Shown: positions 56,057-64,000 of the stretch, in pieces
How the letters are laid out: each line of letters begins with the position of its first letter
How positions within the stretch are numbered: position 1 is the first letter of the stretch
Source: Alteromonas gracilis
GTDB lineage: Bacteria; Pseudomonadota; Gammaproteobacteria; Enterobacterales; Alteromonadaceae
DNA: 64,000 bases
NCBI RefSeq assembly: GCF_002993325.1
Contig: NZ_PVNO01000022.1
Span: 62,001 to 126,000, forward strand
Direction: 5' to 3'
Made by a program: the position numbers and the translations under genes
The notes under the pieces: model-generated
Database searches by the model: none
Told to the model about the DNA's origin: nothing
Seen by the model: only the letters and a program-made list of their open reading frames with translations

Positions 56057-57213
56057 TACCTACTAGCTATTGCTGCAAGCTTTGAAGTATAGCGTTGCCT
56101 ATCCTGCTCGTTGGGTGAATGCTTAACGGCCTGCTGTAAATAGCGCTGGGCTTCACTCACATCCCCTAACTCGTGTTGTGCTTTCGCCATGCCAAAGAGT
56201 AACTCATGACGGCTTTTATCCAGCCTTAGGCCTTTTTCGTAGTGGCTAATTGCTATCTCGATATCACCAGAATCGAATGCTTGCTCTCCCAAGATATAAT
56301 GGTAAAAAGGATTGGTTTTGCGCTTTGTTTCTACCATTTGAGTAATGCGGGAAGCTTCAACGTCTCTGTCTTGATAAATATAAAGAATAGATAAATTTTC
56401 CCACGCTGTTAGGTTATCGTCATTAAGCGACAGCGCATGTTTATAGGCTATTTCTGCTTGTTCATATTCATCGACCATGCGATATAACACGCCCAAGTTA
56501 ACCCAGCTTTGCTGTAACTCTGGCGATAGCTTCGCCGCTGCACGAAAATAACTGTAGGCTCGGGTGTAACTATTGGCCACCAGAGCGTCCGCTCCTTTGT
56601 TGTTGTAGTACATTGATATCACTTTGTTAAGAGATACGGCGTTACGCGGAAAATAATTTCGTAACATCTGAGGGTCGAAATCCACATCAGCCCAAGCGCC
56701 GCCAAGGGCTGCAACTACACCATCGTTAGGCACTGATACTCGCAAATTAATATGGCCATTGAGCAGGCTATATCCGTCTCGACGCGTCCAATATTCAGGG
56801 ATATCTACCTCGTAGAATGTCGCATTGAGACCCACATGCTCAGCAAGAGCGTAAGTCATAATTGATAATGAAAGGCAATTTGCCGCGCGGTTGTGGAAAG
56901 TTGTATTCGCAGTAGTATTTGCGCTGTTGCGATAAAGCATACCTTGATCGGCATGATCGAATATTGCCTTAACCAAGCCTTTCACATTCTTTTGTAAGAT
57001 GCTCTTCTCATACACCGCTTTTTCCGCAAAGCGCTTTGCGTCTTCATCTAAGAAAAATATCTCTTCAGGGGTTTCAACGGGAAACAAGCTGTATGTAGGA
57101 AACAGGCTGTCATTAAGTAAGGTGGGCGCAGCGTTAGTCGTTTCTGTTTCAGTAGACTTACACGCCCCTATGATAAGACAAAACATTAATAAGGCAGTTA
57201 CTCGAGCATTCAT
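56056..57213 (-). CDS. Lipoprotein with transglutaminase-like and TPR domains
   Basis: The 385-residue protein starts at the ATG at 57213 (AAGGG eight bases upstream; a GTG at 57222 is an alternative). A lipobox (LIIGAC, cysteine ~18) makes it a lipoprotein. Residues ~95-180 resemble a transglutaminase/cysteine-peptidase-like domain: NRAANCLSLSIMTYALAEHVG has the candidate cysteine, NGHINLRV the histidine and WADVDFDP the aspartate. The C-terminal ~180 residues are TPR repeats (AYSYFRAAAKLSPELQQSWVNLG and similar). Likely role: envelope protein assembly or peptide processing; unproven. Confidence 0.75.
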   Translation of the reverse strand: MNARVTALLMFCLIIGACKSTETETTNAAPTLLNDSLFPTYSLFPVETPEEIFFLDEDAKRFAEKAVYEKSILQKNVKGLVKAIFDHADQGMLYRNSANTTANTTFHNRAANCLSLSIMTYALAEHVGLNATFYEVDIPEYWTRRDGYSLLNGHINLRVSVPNDGVVAALGGAWADVDFDPQMLRNYFPRNAVSLNKVISMYYNNKGADALVANSYTRAYSYFRAAAKLSPELQQSWVNLGVLYRMVDEYEQAEIAYKHALSLNDDNLTAWENLSILYIYQDRDVEASRITQMVETKRKTNPFYHYILGEQAFDSGDIEIAISHYEKGLRLDKSRHELLFGMAKAQHELGDVSEAQRYLQQAVKHSPNEQDRQRYTSKLAAIASR

Positions 57214-57497
57214 TTCAGGCACCCTTTTTTGTACTCGATGTTATAAGTATAGCTCACCACCCCACATTTACATTTTATTTACATCTCGCCTTTTTAGCTA
57301 TTCGGCGCAAGTGTTTATCTCGTGCTTTTCCGGGGCGAAGCAAGCTTTTTGTAAGATTACGGAAAGTTAATCATCAATTAGTACCTTTCTACCGTAACCA
57401 TTGTCAGTTCAGTAACGCTCGCTAGCTGAATGAAGTGGCAAGTAACTAGAGAGCACATAATTTCGTGTTAAATTTTTAATCATGTATAGGAAATAGT

Positions 57498-58004
57498 ATG
57501 AAAAAGTTAATTAGTGCGTTTGTCGTTATTCTTTTTAGTGCTTCAGCTTTCGCTGGGCATCATAAAGATGCTGAAAATATGGACATCGTAGATACCGCAG
57601 CTGGTAACAAAATGTTCTCAACTCTTGTCGCCGCGGTAAAGGCTGCTGATTTAGTGTCGACGTTAAAAGGTGACGGTCCTTTCACTGTGTTTGCTCCTAC
57701 TGATGAAGCATTTGCTGCCCTACCAGCTGGTACCGTTGAAATGTTGTTGAAGCCAGAAAACAAGCAAACGCTTGTTCAAATTCTGACTTACCACGTTGTA
57801 GCAGGTAAAGTGACGGCAGAAGACGTATCAACGCTTTCTAATGCAACAACGGTAGAAGGTAGTCAAGTAGACATCTCGGCAAAGATGGGCAACGTTATGA
57901 TCAACAATGCGAAGGTAATTAAAGCGGATATCATGACAAGCAATGGCGTAATTCACGTAATTGATACTGTATTGCTGCCTGCTGAAGTAGCGGCTGCATT
58001 ATAA
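57498..58004 (+). CDS. Exported fasciclin (FAS1)-domain protein
   Basis: This 168-residue protein has a signal peptide (residues 1-19, ending AFAG) and a single FAS1 domain. The H1 motif is [19 protein letters not shown], the middle YH motif [10 protein letters not shown], and the end [13 protein letters not shown]. Such domains mediate cell adhesion or surface binding. AGGAAA precedes the ATG. It stands alone between two terminators. Confidence 0.9.
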   Translation: MKKLISAFVVILFSASAFAGHHKDAENMDIVDTAAGNKMFSTLVAAVKAADLVSTLKGDGPFTVFAPTDEAFAALPAGTVEMLLKPENKQTLVQILTYHVVAGKVTAEDVSTLSNATTVEGSQVDISAKMGNVMINNAKVIKADIMTSNGVIHVIDTVLLPAEVAAAL

Positions 58005-58027
58005 TACAAAGAAACTATAAAAGGCTC

Positions 58028-58060
58028 CGAAGCACTGATACGTCAGTGCTTCCGTTTTTT
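58028..58060 (+). terminator. Rho-independent terminator after the fasciclin gene
   Basis: GAAGCACTGA pairs with TCAGTGCTTC around a TACG loop (58028-58051), followed by seven T. Confidence 0.92.
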
Positions 58061-58166
58061 TAACCGCCCGATCTTATTCTTTATACTTCTCGTACAAATT
58101 CACTTACTAGATGCTAAACAAACTGATTTATTAATAGACGTTACTATAGTCTGAAAAGGAGTTCTT

Positions 58167-58586
58167 ATGTTTTCGGTATATACCTATAGCATTGCTGGTT
58201 TACTGGTAATTTGTTTGACCGTTTTTGTACAGAATATCGTGGCTGCGATTGCACATCGAAAACAGTCAACCTATATTCCGGGTAAAGTAAGCGAAGAGTT
58301 AAGTCACGACAGTTTTGTTTTTAGAAGCCACAGAACGTTTCATAATTCGTTAGAAAACGTGCATCAATTCACACTTCCCGCGCTGTTTTGTATTTTTTTA
58401 GGTGCCCCGACCAACATTTTGGCATCGCTCATTTGGTTATATGCACTGTGCAGAATTATCCACATGGCCCTTTACTATGCTATTGCCACTGAAAAGAATC
58501 CTAGCCCAAGAAGCTATTTCTACATGATTGGTGTGCTCTGCAACCTTGCCGTTTTCATTCTCGCTTTCTTCCAATTGTTTACTTAA
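58167..58586 (+). CDS. MAPEG-family membrane protein
   Basis: This 139-residue protein has four transmembrane helices (around residues 5-27, 65-88, 90-105 and 118-137) in the pattern of the membrane-associated eicosanoid/glutathione metabolism family. RSHRTFHNSLENVHQFTLPALF carries the conserved asparagine/glutamate patch, with LCRIIHMALYY in the third helix. Bacterial members often have glutathione transferase or peroxidase activity. AAGGAG precedes the ATG. Confidence 0.85.
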   Translation: MFSVYTYSIAGLLVICLTVFVQNIVAAIAHRKQSTYIPGKVSEELSHDSFVFRSHRTFHNSLENVHQFTLPALFCIFLGAPTNILASLIWLYALCRIIHMALYYAIATEKNPSPRSYFYMIGVLCNLAVFILAFFQLFT

Positions 58587-58704
58587 CATCATTTCGATAG
58601 ACCAGAATTAAATGTTGTTAAATTGAACTTATGTTTAATCCACTTTTGAACCTTACAGGAGTAATGTGTATGGTAGATGGTTCCTCCCGCAGATAGGACT
58701 GAGT

Positions 58705-59646
58705 GTGTATAATAAACAGGTCGGCGAACGCACTTTAGATGATTGCACTGTGTTAATTGTCGACGACCAAGCGAGCAGCAGACTGGTGCTAGAAACGCTA
58801 CTTGAAGATATGGTTTCTTGCGTTTCTGTAGCATCAGGGCAAGATGCGATCGATTATTGTAAATTTCGCACACCAGACTTAATTTTAATGGACGTTTCTA
58901 TGCCTGAACTTGATGGGCATGAGACAACGCTATTATTAAGAAAAAAACCTTCCCTTGCTAATATTCCTATTATTTTTGTCACCTCTTCTAGCTCTGATGA
59001 AGACGAAAATAAATGCTGGAATTCTGGATGTGTCGATTTCGTTTTAAAGCCCGTAAACGCATGCACCTTGCGCAATCGGGTAAAGTCACACCTAAACCAT
59101 AAGCTGAGATATGATTTACTTGAAAAGCTTATCTACATTGACAAACTCACCGGCGCCTACAACCGACACTATCTAGATGACTATCTTCCGCGTTTAGTAA
59201 AAGATGGGCTCCGCAATGTTTGTCCTCTTGCCTTAGTCATATTCGATGTGGATTATTTCAAGTTATACAATGATATGTATGGGCACTTAGACGGAGATAG
59301 CTGTTTATGGAAGGTAAGCAAAACCATCAATGAAGCGCTGCTACGACCCATGGATAAGTTGGTAAGGATCGGGGGAGAAGAGTTCTTAGTCATATTGCCT
59401 AACACTGATCTTGAAGGCGCAAAGTTGGTGACAGAGCGGTTACTTACTACTGTCTATGACCTCAACCTGCCCCACGCAGCTTCTGAATATGAACGCGTTA
59501 CACTGAGTGCAGGGTTAGCGATTAAACAAGCGGACGACAATAAAACCATTGATTATGTCATGTTAGAAGCAGATAAAAATCTGTATTTGGCAAAGACAGG
59601 TGGTCGAAACCAATTGAAAATGCCCTCGCTAACGAAAAGCTTATAA
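58705..59646 (+). CDS. Response-regulator diguanylate cyclase
   Basis: A receiver domain (residues ~12-125 from this start; VLIVDDQASS, with the phospho-acceptor aspartate in DLILMDVSMPE and the lysine in FVLKPV) precedes a GGDEF domain (LTGAYNRHYLD, VDYFKLYNDMYGH). The active-site motif is RIGGEEF, so cyclic-di-GMP synthesis is expected. The frame is also open from a GTG at 58666. GTG at 58705 is preferred, with AGGA six bases upstream. A short frame (58670-58696) with the better-placed AGGAG precedes it and ends nine bases before this start. Confidence 0.8.
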   Translation: MYNKQVGERTLDDCTVLIVDDQASSRLVLETLLEDMVSCVSVASGQDAIDYCKFRTPDLILMDVSMPELDGHETTLLLRKKPSLANIPIIFVTSSSSDEDENKCWNSGCVDFVLKPVNACTLRNRVKSHLNHKLRYDLLEKLIYIDKLTGAYNRHYLDDYLPRLVKDGLRNVCPLALVIFDVDYFKLYNDMYGHLDGDSCLWKVSKTINEALLRPMDKLVRIGGEEFLVILPNTDLEGAKLVTERLLTTVYDLNLPHAASEYERVTLSAGLAIKQADDNKTIDYVMLEADKNLYLAKTGGRNQLKMPSLTKSL

Positions 59647-59650
59647 GTGA

Positions 59651-60331
59651 CTAGCCAAGCTGATACCTTCCCACTGCTTTTGTATGTAAAAGCGTCTCTA
59701 GCCCATCCCCTTGAGTGATACCCAATTCATTCAGCTGTGCGAAAAACAACTGTATAGTAGCGAGCGCATCATCTAAAGCATTATGAGCAGGGAATGCGGG
59801 TAAATCTAAACGCTGTCGGCACACTGTAAGTGTTGCACTGTTACTCGGTAGCACCTGATGCTGCTTGTTTAATTGGTACAACGCCAATTGGAGGGTATCG
59901 ATATACATGATCTCTATTTGAGGAAGCTGGCATTGCTTAAACGCAGAATTTAGCGCCATAAGGTCGAGTCGGGCATTGTGAAATAATAAAATGTTTTCCT
60001 TGAATAGCGACGATATAGCGGTCAATGCTTCTGCTATGTCTTCACCTTGTGCCAGAATATCTTGCGTTAGTCCATGAATAACTGGGCTTTGCCCCAAATC
60101 CCCGTTTGTTTTAATAATATGATAGCCGCTCGAAGAAAGGGCTATACGTCCTGCTCTACCCACCACATAACCCATTGACGTAATTTGTGATTTGTCTGCA
60201 TCTAACGAAGTGAGCTCCAAATCTAACGCTACAAACGTGGTATCGCAAAGACGCCTATCGCGTAGATAGCGTCTAAATTTATTTCTCTTAAAAAGAAATG
60301 AACTACAAGCATGTATAAATTTTTTCATCAT
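59651..60331 (-). CDS. DnaQ-like 3'-5' exonuclease
   Basis: This 226-residue DEDD-family exonuclease contains FVALDLELTSLDADKSQITSMGYV (first acidic motif D-x-E), HNARLDLMAL (second) and PAHNALDDALATIQLFFAQ (third, with the histidine and final aspartate of the DEDDh subtype). It may trim nucleic acids in repair or act as an epsilon-like proofreader. It starts five bases after the DUF294 gene and is part of its unit. Confidence 0.9.
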   Translation of the reverse strand: MMKKFIHACSSFLFKRNKFRRYLRDRRLCDTTFVALDLELTSLDADKSQITSMGYVVGRAGRIALSSSGYHIIKTNGDLGQSPVIHGLTQDILAQGEDIAEALTAISSLFKENILLFHNARLDLMALNSAFKQCQLPQIEIMYIDTLQLALYQLNKQHQVLPSNSATLTVCRQRLDLPAFPAHNALDDALATIQLFFAQLNELGITQGDGLETLLHTKAVGRYQLG

Positions 60332-60336
60332 AGCGG

Positions 60337-62178
60337 TTAACTTACACCACCAGAAAATTTCATCACCATGGCTTGATTAGTACGATCAATCGCTTTAAAT
60401 GCGGCTTTTAACTGATGCTTTTCTATCGAAGATAGCATTGATACGGATACTCTGTTGTCCGTAACTTTGTTTTCTAACTGATGACGCCAGCGCAAACGAT
60501 TTAAGAATAGCCAGATATCTCTGAGGTTAGCCGCATCTCGCTTAGAAAGCTGAGAGCTTGAAGAAAGCGCGTCTAAGCGAGCGAGTGTATTGGGAAGCAA
60601 TATACCATCTGCAAGCGCATAAATACGGGCAATATTATTAATAAGTGCAACTGCTCGAGTTTTAAGATCGATAACGTCTTTTTCCTTTCGCTTGTCGTTT
60701 TTAGCTTTTTCATAAATAAACTTTTGAAACATCGATAAAGGAACCGATATTTCATTACTGTGCCTGGCTAAGGCCGCTAGAAACATATTCTGCTGCATTA
60801 AAGGTGCTCTGCGCTTTTGTAGCTGCTTGAATAAACTAACATCACCTGCGGCACATCGAACATCAAGGAAGATATTAAAATGCATAATGGCATCTTTTGT
60901 CGGTGCGTTAACCCATTGTTTCGCCTCTTCCACCGCCTCATCTAACGACAAGCGAAGCTTTGGATTACTAGCCATAATATTGCCATCGCATAATTTTATT
61001 CCGCACTTCGCAAGCCCATTGCAAACATACTCAGCCATAGCTGCAAAGTAGTCTGCTTGCGACTCTGTGGGGCGATTTGCGAGCAACAGTCCATTGTCTT
61101 GATCAGACCCCATAGTCTGGTCTTCCCGTGCTTGGGAACCATATACCAGCCAAGAAAACATCATTGGGGCTTTGCCGTTGTCTTGTTGAAAGAAACCGAT
61201 CAACTTTCTGGTCATGATGTCTGTCGCCTGGGACAAAATCTTTCCCGCTATGTCGTAATCACCCGCTTTTTTTGCATGCGCCGAAAAATAATGAGGAAGC
61301 TGCCAAGATAAACGGGTTAATTCATATAAATTCTCTGCTTTGCTCAGTTCGCCGATAATAAAAAGAACGTTTCCTCGTTGATGCCGAATAATGTCGCTCG
61401 CTGTCACCATTCCTAATGGCACAAGCGATTGATGATCAATCACGGGCAAATGATGAATATTTCGTTCGGTCATTAACGCTAACGCATCAAATAATGTTCT
61501 ATTTCCCATTATTTGGGCAGGGTTGGACGTCATTATGTGGTCAACCGACAACGCTGTATCTAACGACTTAGCAACCACTCGTGATCTAAGGTCCCGGTCG
61601 GTCACAATGCCGATAAGTTTGTCTTCTTTAGTCACCAGTAAGGATGAAACTTTCTGCTCTGTCATCAGCTGAGCAGCCGCTGAAATTGAGGTGTTTTCTT
61701 CTACCGAAACGGGCGACTTTTCGATGACACCTGAAAGGCCCTTATACAACCACATGGAATTGGTGTCAGATATCGCATGATTTTGCAGAGCATTATTTCG
61801 AAGCCCATCAAAGAAATTACGTATCGCGGTATCGTTAAACAGTGGCTCGATCACAGAAGCATCGAAACAATAAACCAACCCCGGACTATCCACACTAACG
61901 GTTAAAGGAAATGGACGTTTTTCCATGATGCTCGAATAGCCGAAGTAGTCCCCTTCGCTTAAATGTCGTAAGGGTGCATCTGAGTCTTGTACAGAGAATT
62001 GACCGCTTTGAATTAAGAAAAGCGACGGAGCCCCTTGGTGAAGTTCACCAACATTGTCAGCCGTCACGTAAATTAAATCCGCGTGTTTAACTAATTGAAG
62101 CTTCTGTTCGCTATCGAGCTTATCAAACGGCGCCGACGTATCCAGAAAATCTTCTACTTGTTTAGCCATTGCAGTCAT
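60337..62178 (-). CDS. cNMP-binding/CBS/DUF294 nucleotidyltransferase-like signalling protein
   Basis: Domains in order: a cyclic-nucleotide-binding-like beta barrel (residues ~10-115), a CBS-domain pair (~150-270: SSLLVTKEDKLIGIVTDRDLRSRV, HLPVIDHQSLVPLGMVTASDI), a DUF294 nucleotidyltransferase-like domain (VYGSQAREDQTMGSDQDNGLL) and its C-terminal helical domain. The GS...DQD pattern is that of GlnD/GlnE-like transferases. A longer frame begins at 62280; ATG at 62178 or 62169 fits the start of the cNMP domain. It lies between a symporter and an exonuclease gene, the set often seen with acetate symporters and acs. Confidence 0.88.
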   Translation of the reverse strand: MTAMAKQVEDFLDTSAPFDKLDSEQKLQLVKHADLIYVTADNVGELHQGAPSLFLIQSGQFSVQDSDAPLRHLSEGDYFGYSSIMEKRPFPLTVSVDSPGLVYCFDASVIEPLFNDTAIRNFFDGLRNNALQNHAISDTNSMWLYKGLSGVIEKSPVSVEENTSISAAAQLMTEQKVSSLLVTKEDKLIGIVTDRDLRSRVVAKSLDTALSVDHIMTSNPAQIMGNRTLFDALALMTERNIHHLPVIDHQSLVPLGMVTASDIIRHQRGNVLFIIGELSKAENLYELTRLSWQLPHYFSAHAKKAGDYDIAGKILSQATDIMTRKLIGFFQQDNGKAPMMFSWLVYGSQAREDQTMGSDQDNGLLLANRPTESQADYFAAMAEYVCNGLAKCGIKLCDGNIMASNPKLRLSLDEAVEEAKQWVNAPTKDAIMHFNIFLDVRCAAGDVSLFKQLQKRRAPLMQQNMFLAALARHSNEISVPLSMFQKFIYEKAKNDKRKEKDVIDLKTRAVALINNIARIYALADGILLPNTLARLDALSSSSQLSKRDAANLRDIWLFLNRLRWRHQLENKVTDNRVSVSMLSSIEKHQLKAAFKAIDRTNQAMVMKFSGGVS

Positions 62179-62280
62179 AGAAATCGTCCAGTGATAGGGT
62201 TTGTTCGCCTTTGTTTCGTAAATTTTAGCCCACATACGCAGCAAAGATGATCTCGCCCCAAAAATAAAAGAAAGAGCCAA

Positions 62281-62322
62281 AAGAAAAAACCAACCTATTC
62301 ACTTTCGCCAATAGGTTGGTTT
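62281..62322 (-). terminator. Rho-independent terminator after the symporter gene
   Basis: AAACCAACCTATT (62287-62299) pairs with AATAGGTTGGTTT (62310-62322), and a T-rich run follows on the leftward transcript. Confidence 0.9.
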
Positions 62323-62357
62323 CGATTTGCTATCGCCTAACGTTAGGCTGTGTCAAA

Positions 62358-64000
62358 CTAGTGAGCTGATGCCTCACCCGCGCCTTTTGGATAGCGGATG
62401 CTTTCTACTAGCTCTTGAATTTCTTCAGGCGCTTCATCGGTAGCCTTGAACACTAGGAAAGCTACAATGAAGTTAACCATCATACCTAACGTACCAATAC
62501 CTTCCGGTGAAATACCGAACCACCAGTTGTCAGGAGTATTCGCTGCTGGGTTTACAAACTTGAAGTAAATGATGTAAGCCGCAGTGAACGCTATACCTGA
62601 AATCATCCCGGCAATGGCACCTTTATCGTTCATGCGCTTGCTAAAGATACCCATGATGATTGCTGGGAAGAAGCTTGATGCCGCCAAGCCGAAGGCAAAG
62701 GCTACCACCTGTGCAACAAAGCCGGGCGGATTGATACCGAAGTAGCCTGCGATAACAATGGCAACCCCCGCCGCAAGACGTGCGTACATAAGCTCAGCTT
62801 TATCGGTAATATTTGGCATAAAGTTTCGTTTCAACAGATCGTGAGACACAGATGTTGAGATAACTAACAATAAGCCCGCAGAGGTAGACAAGGCTGCTGC
62901 CACACCACCCGCTGCCACGAGTGCAATTACCCAAGCTGGTAAGTTTGCAATTTCGGGGTTAGCCAATACCATGATGTCGCGGTCAACTTTCATTTCGTTG
63001 CGCTCATCACCCGAATAGAACATCTTACCGTCGCCATTTTTATCTTCAAAAACGATAAGGCCCGTTTGTTCCCAATTCTTAATCCAAGATGGCGCTTCTT
63101 CATAGCTGGTACCTGTCATCTCTGGACCATTGATGGTTTCAATCATATTAACGCGAGCAAATGCGGCAAGCGAAGGCGCTGTTGTATATAAGATTGCAAT
63201 GAACGCTAGTGCATAACCTGCAGATTTACGCGCATCATGTACCTTAGGTACGGTAAAGAAACGAACAATTACGTGAGGAAGACCCGCAGTACCTACCATA
63301 AGCGCAAAGGTAATGAAGAATACGTCGATAGTACTTTTGGTGCCCGATGTGTATTCGTTAAACCCAAGTTCGACGGATAAGTTATCAAGTTTTTGCAGCA
63401 TGTGCATCCCCGAGCCATCGGCAAGCGTTGCTCCAAAGCCAGTTTGCGGCAGGATGTGACCTGTAACCATCATTGAAATAAATACCGCTGGTACGATATA
63501 GGCAAAGATCATTACGCAATACTGCGCTACCTGTGTATAGGTAATACCTTTCATGCCACCTAATACGGTGTAGAAGAACACAATTACCATACCGATGACT
63601 ACGCCCGTTACAATATCAACTTCTAAGAATCGGCTGAATACTACGCCCACGCCACGCATCTGGCCGGCGACATAGGTGAAGCAAACAAAAATTGCACAGA
63701 ATACGGCAACCGTACGTGCAGTTTGAGAGTAGTAACGATCGCCGATAAAATCAGGCACTGTGAATTTGCCGAATTTACGCAGGTAAGGCGCTAAACACAA
63801 GGCTAACAATACGTAACCGCCTGTCCACCCCATTAGGTAAACCGCACCGTCATACCCCATAAAAGAAATGAGACCTGCCATCGAAATAAACGATGCAGCC
63901 GACATCCAGTCTGCCGCAGTAGCCATACCATTCATGACCGGAGGCACACCGCCACCCGCTACGTAGAAGTCATTGGTTGACCCTGCACGAGCCCAAATTG
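62358..64000 (-). CDS. Sodium:solute symporter, acetate-type (5' end outside window)
   Basis: This is an integral membrane SSS-family transporter. The reading frame stays open to the window edge (IWARAGSTNDFYVAGGGVPPV precedes the internal ATG at 63947), so the true N-terminus lies beyond base 64000. ADWMSAASFISMAGLISFMGYDG and the GYVLLALCLAPYLRKFGKFTVPDFIGDRYYS region are signatures of the VC_2705/ActP-like cation:acetate symporter group. About 12 helices remain visible. The DUF294 protein and exonuclease follow, as in other genomes with this transporter. Substrate is probably acetate or another short carboxylate. Confidence 0.9.
   Translation of the reverse strand, partial: IWARAGSTNDFYVAGGGVPPVMNGMATAADWMSAASFISMAGLISFMGYDGAVYLMGWTGGYVLLALCLAPYLRKFGKFTVPDFIGDRYYSQTARTVAVFCAIFVCFTYVAGQMRGVGVVFSRFLEVDIVTGVVIGMVIVFFYTVLGGMKGITYTQVAQYCVMIFAYIVPAVFISMMVTGHILPQTGFGATLADGSGMHMLQKLDNLSVELGFNEYTSGTKSTIDVFFITFALMVGTAGLPHVIVRFFTVPKVHDARKSAGYALAFIAILYTTAPSLAAFARVNMIETINGPEMTGTSYEEAPSWIKNWEQTGLIVFEDKNGDGKMFYSGDERNEMKVDRDIMVLANPEIANLPAWVIALVAAGGVAAALSTSAGLLLVISTSVSHDLLKRNFMPNITDKAELMYARLAAGVAIVIAGYFGINPPGFVAQVVAFAFGLAASSFFPAIIMGIFSKRMNDKGAIAGMISGIAFTAAYIIYFKFVNPAANTPDNWWFGISPEGIGTLGMMVNFIVAFLVFKATDEAPEEIQELVESIRYPKGAGEASAH

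Noticed and set aside
1-64000. tRNA, rRNA or riboswitch genes
   Set aside because: None could be recognised by eye; a covariance-model search would be needed to exclude small RNAs.

Overview
The window reads as a chromosomal segment of a marine gammaproteobacterium of the Alteromonadales, most like Alteromonas. This is inferred from the Na+-translocating NADH:quinone reductase (nqr) operon, FabV, TonB-dependent receptors including a very large Oar-type one, the divergent mdh/argR pair and the protein sequences themselves. The species cannot be fixed from sequence alone. No rRNA, tRNA, prophage, transposase or CRISPR array was seen. The only dispersed repeat family is a hairpin element containing TGGGGTCAGAGTAC, with six copies.

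Layout. 1-5.3 kb: the N-terminus of a leftward membrane protein, then a rightward run of a PLP-dependent dehydratase, a secreted amidohydrolase, an APC amino-acid permease and a YcbL-like metallo-hydrolase. 5.4-12.2 kb: a VOC-family gene divergent from a LysR regulator, a YafJ-like amidotransferase, a membrane protein, a three-gene leftward operon (small exported protein, DUF2145, YiaA/B) and an XRE regulator, with five of the six repeats. 12.3-23.7 kb: a pyrimidine (uracil/thymine) utilisation locus. It has rutABCDEF, an mmsA-like semialdehyde dehydrogenase, a TonB receptor and an NCS1 permease, all leftward, opposite a clear rutR. 23.7-29.7 kb: Crp/Fnr regulator, sterol-desaturase-like enzyme, VF530 protein, orphan solute-binding protein, metallo-hydrolase, DUF1653 and dinB. 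29.9-37.1 kb: nqrABCDEF-apbE-nqrM. 37.5-47.3 kb: fabV, an FKBP isomerase, ppc, an alpha/beta hydrolase, a duplicated-domain exported protein, mdh, argR and a DJ-1-like protein.

47.5-56 kb is the most intriguing part. An Oar-type TonB receptor faces a two-gene module (membrane-tethered binding-fold protein plus a two-helix membrane protein), followed by uridine kinase, a NupC transporter and a 2-oxoglutarate/Fe(II) oxygenase. A palindrome identical to the E. coli RutR consensus (TTGACCA-NN-TGGTCAA) lies in front of the receptor, and a near-identical one, with a second weaker palindrome, lies in front of the oxygenase. This suggests that the rut locus 25-30 kb away and this nucleoside locus form one pyrimidine regulon, with the oxygenase as a possible new pyrimidine or nucleoside-modifying enzyme.

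56-64 kb: a transglutaminase-like/TPR lipoprotein, a fasciclin protein, a MAPEG protein, a response-regulator diguanylate cyclase, and a leftward set of a sodium:solute symporter (cut by the window end), a cNMP/CBS/DUF294 protein and a DnaQ-like exonuclease, as found at acetate-uptake loci.
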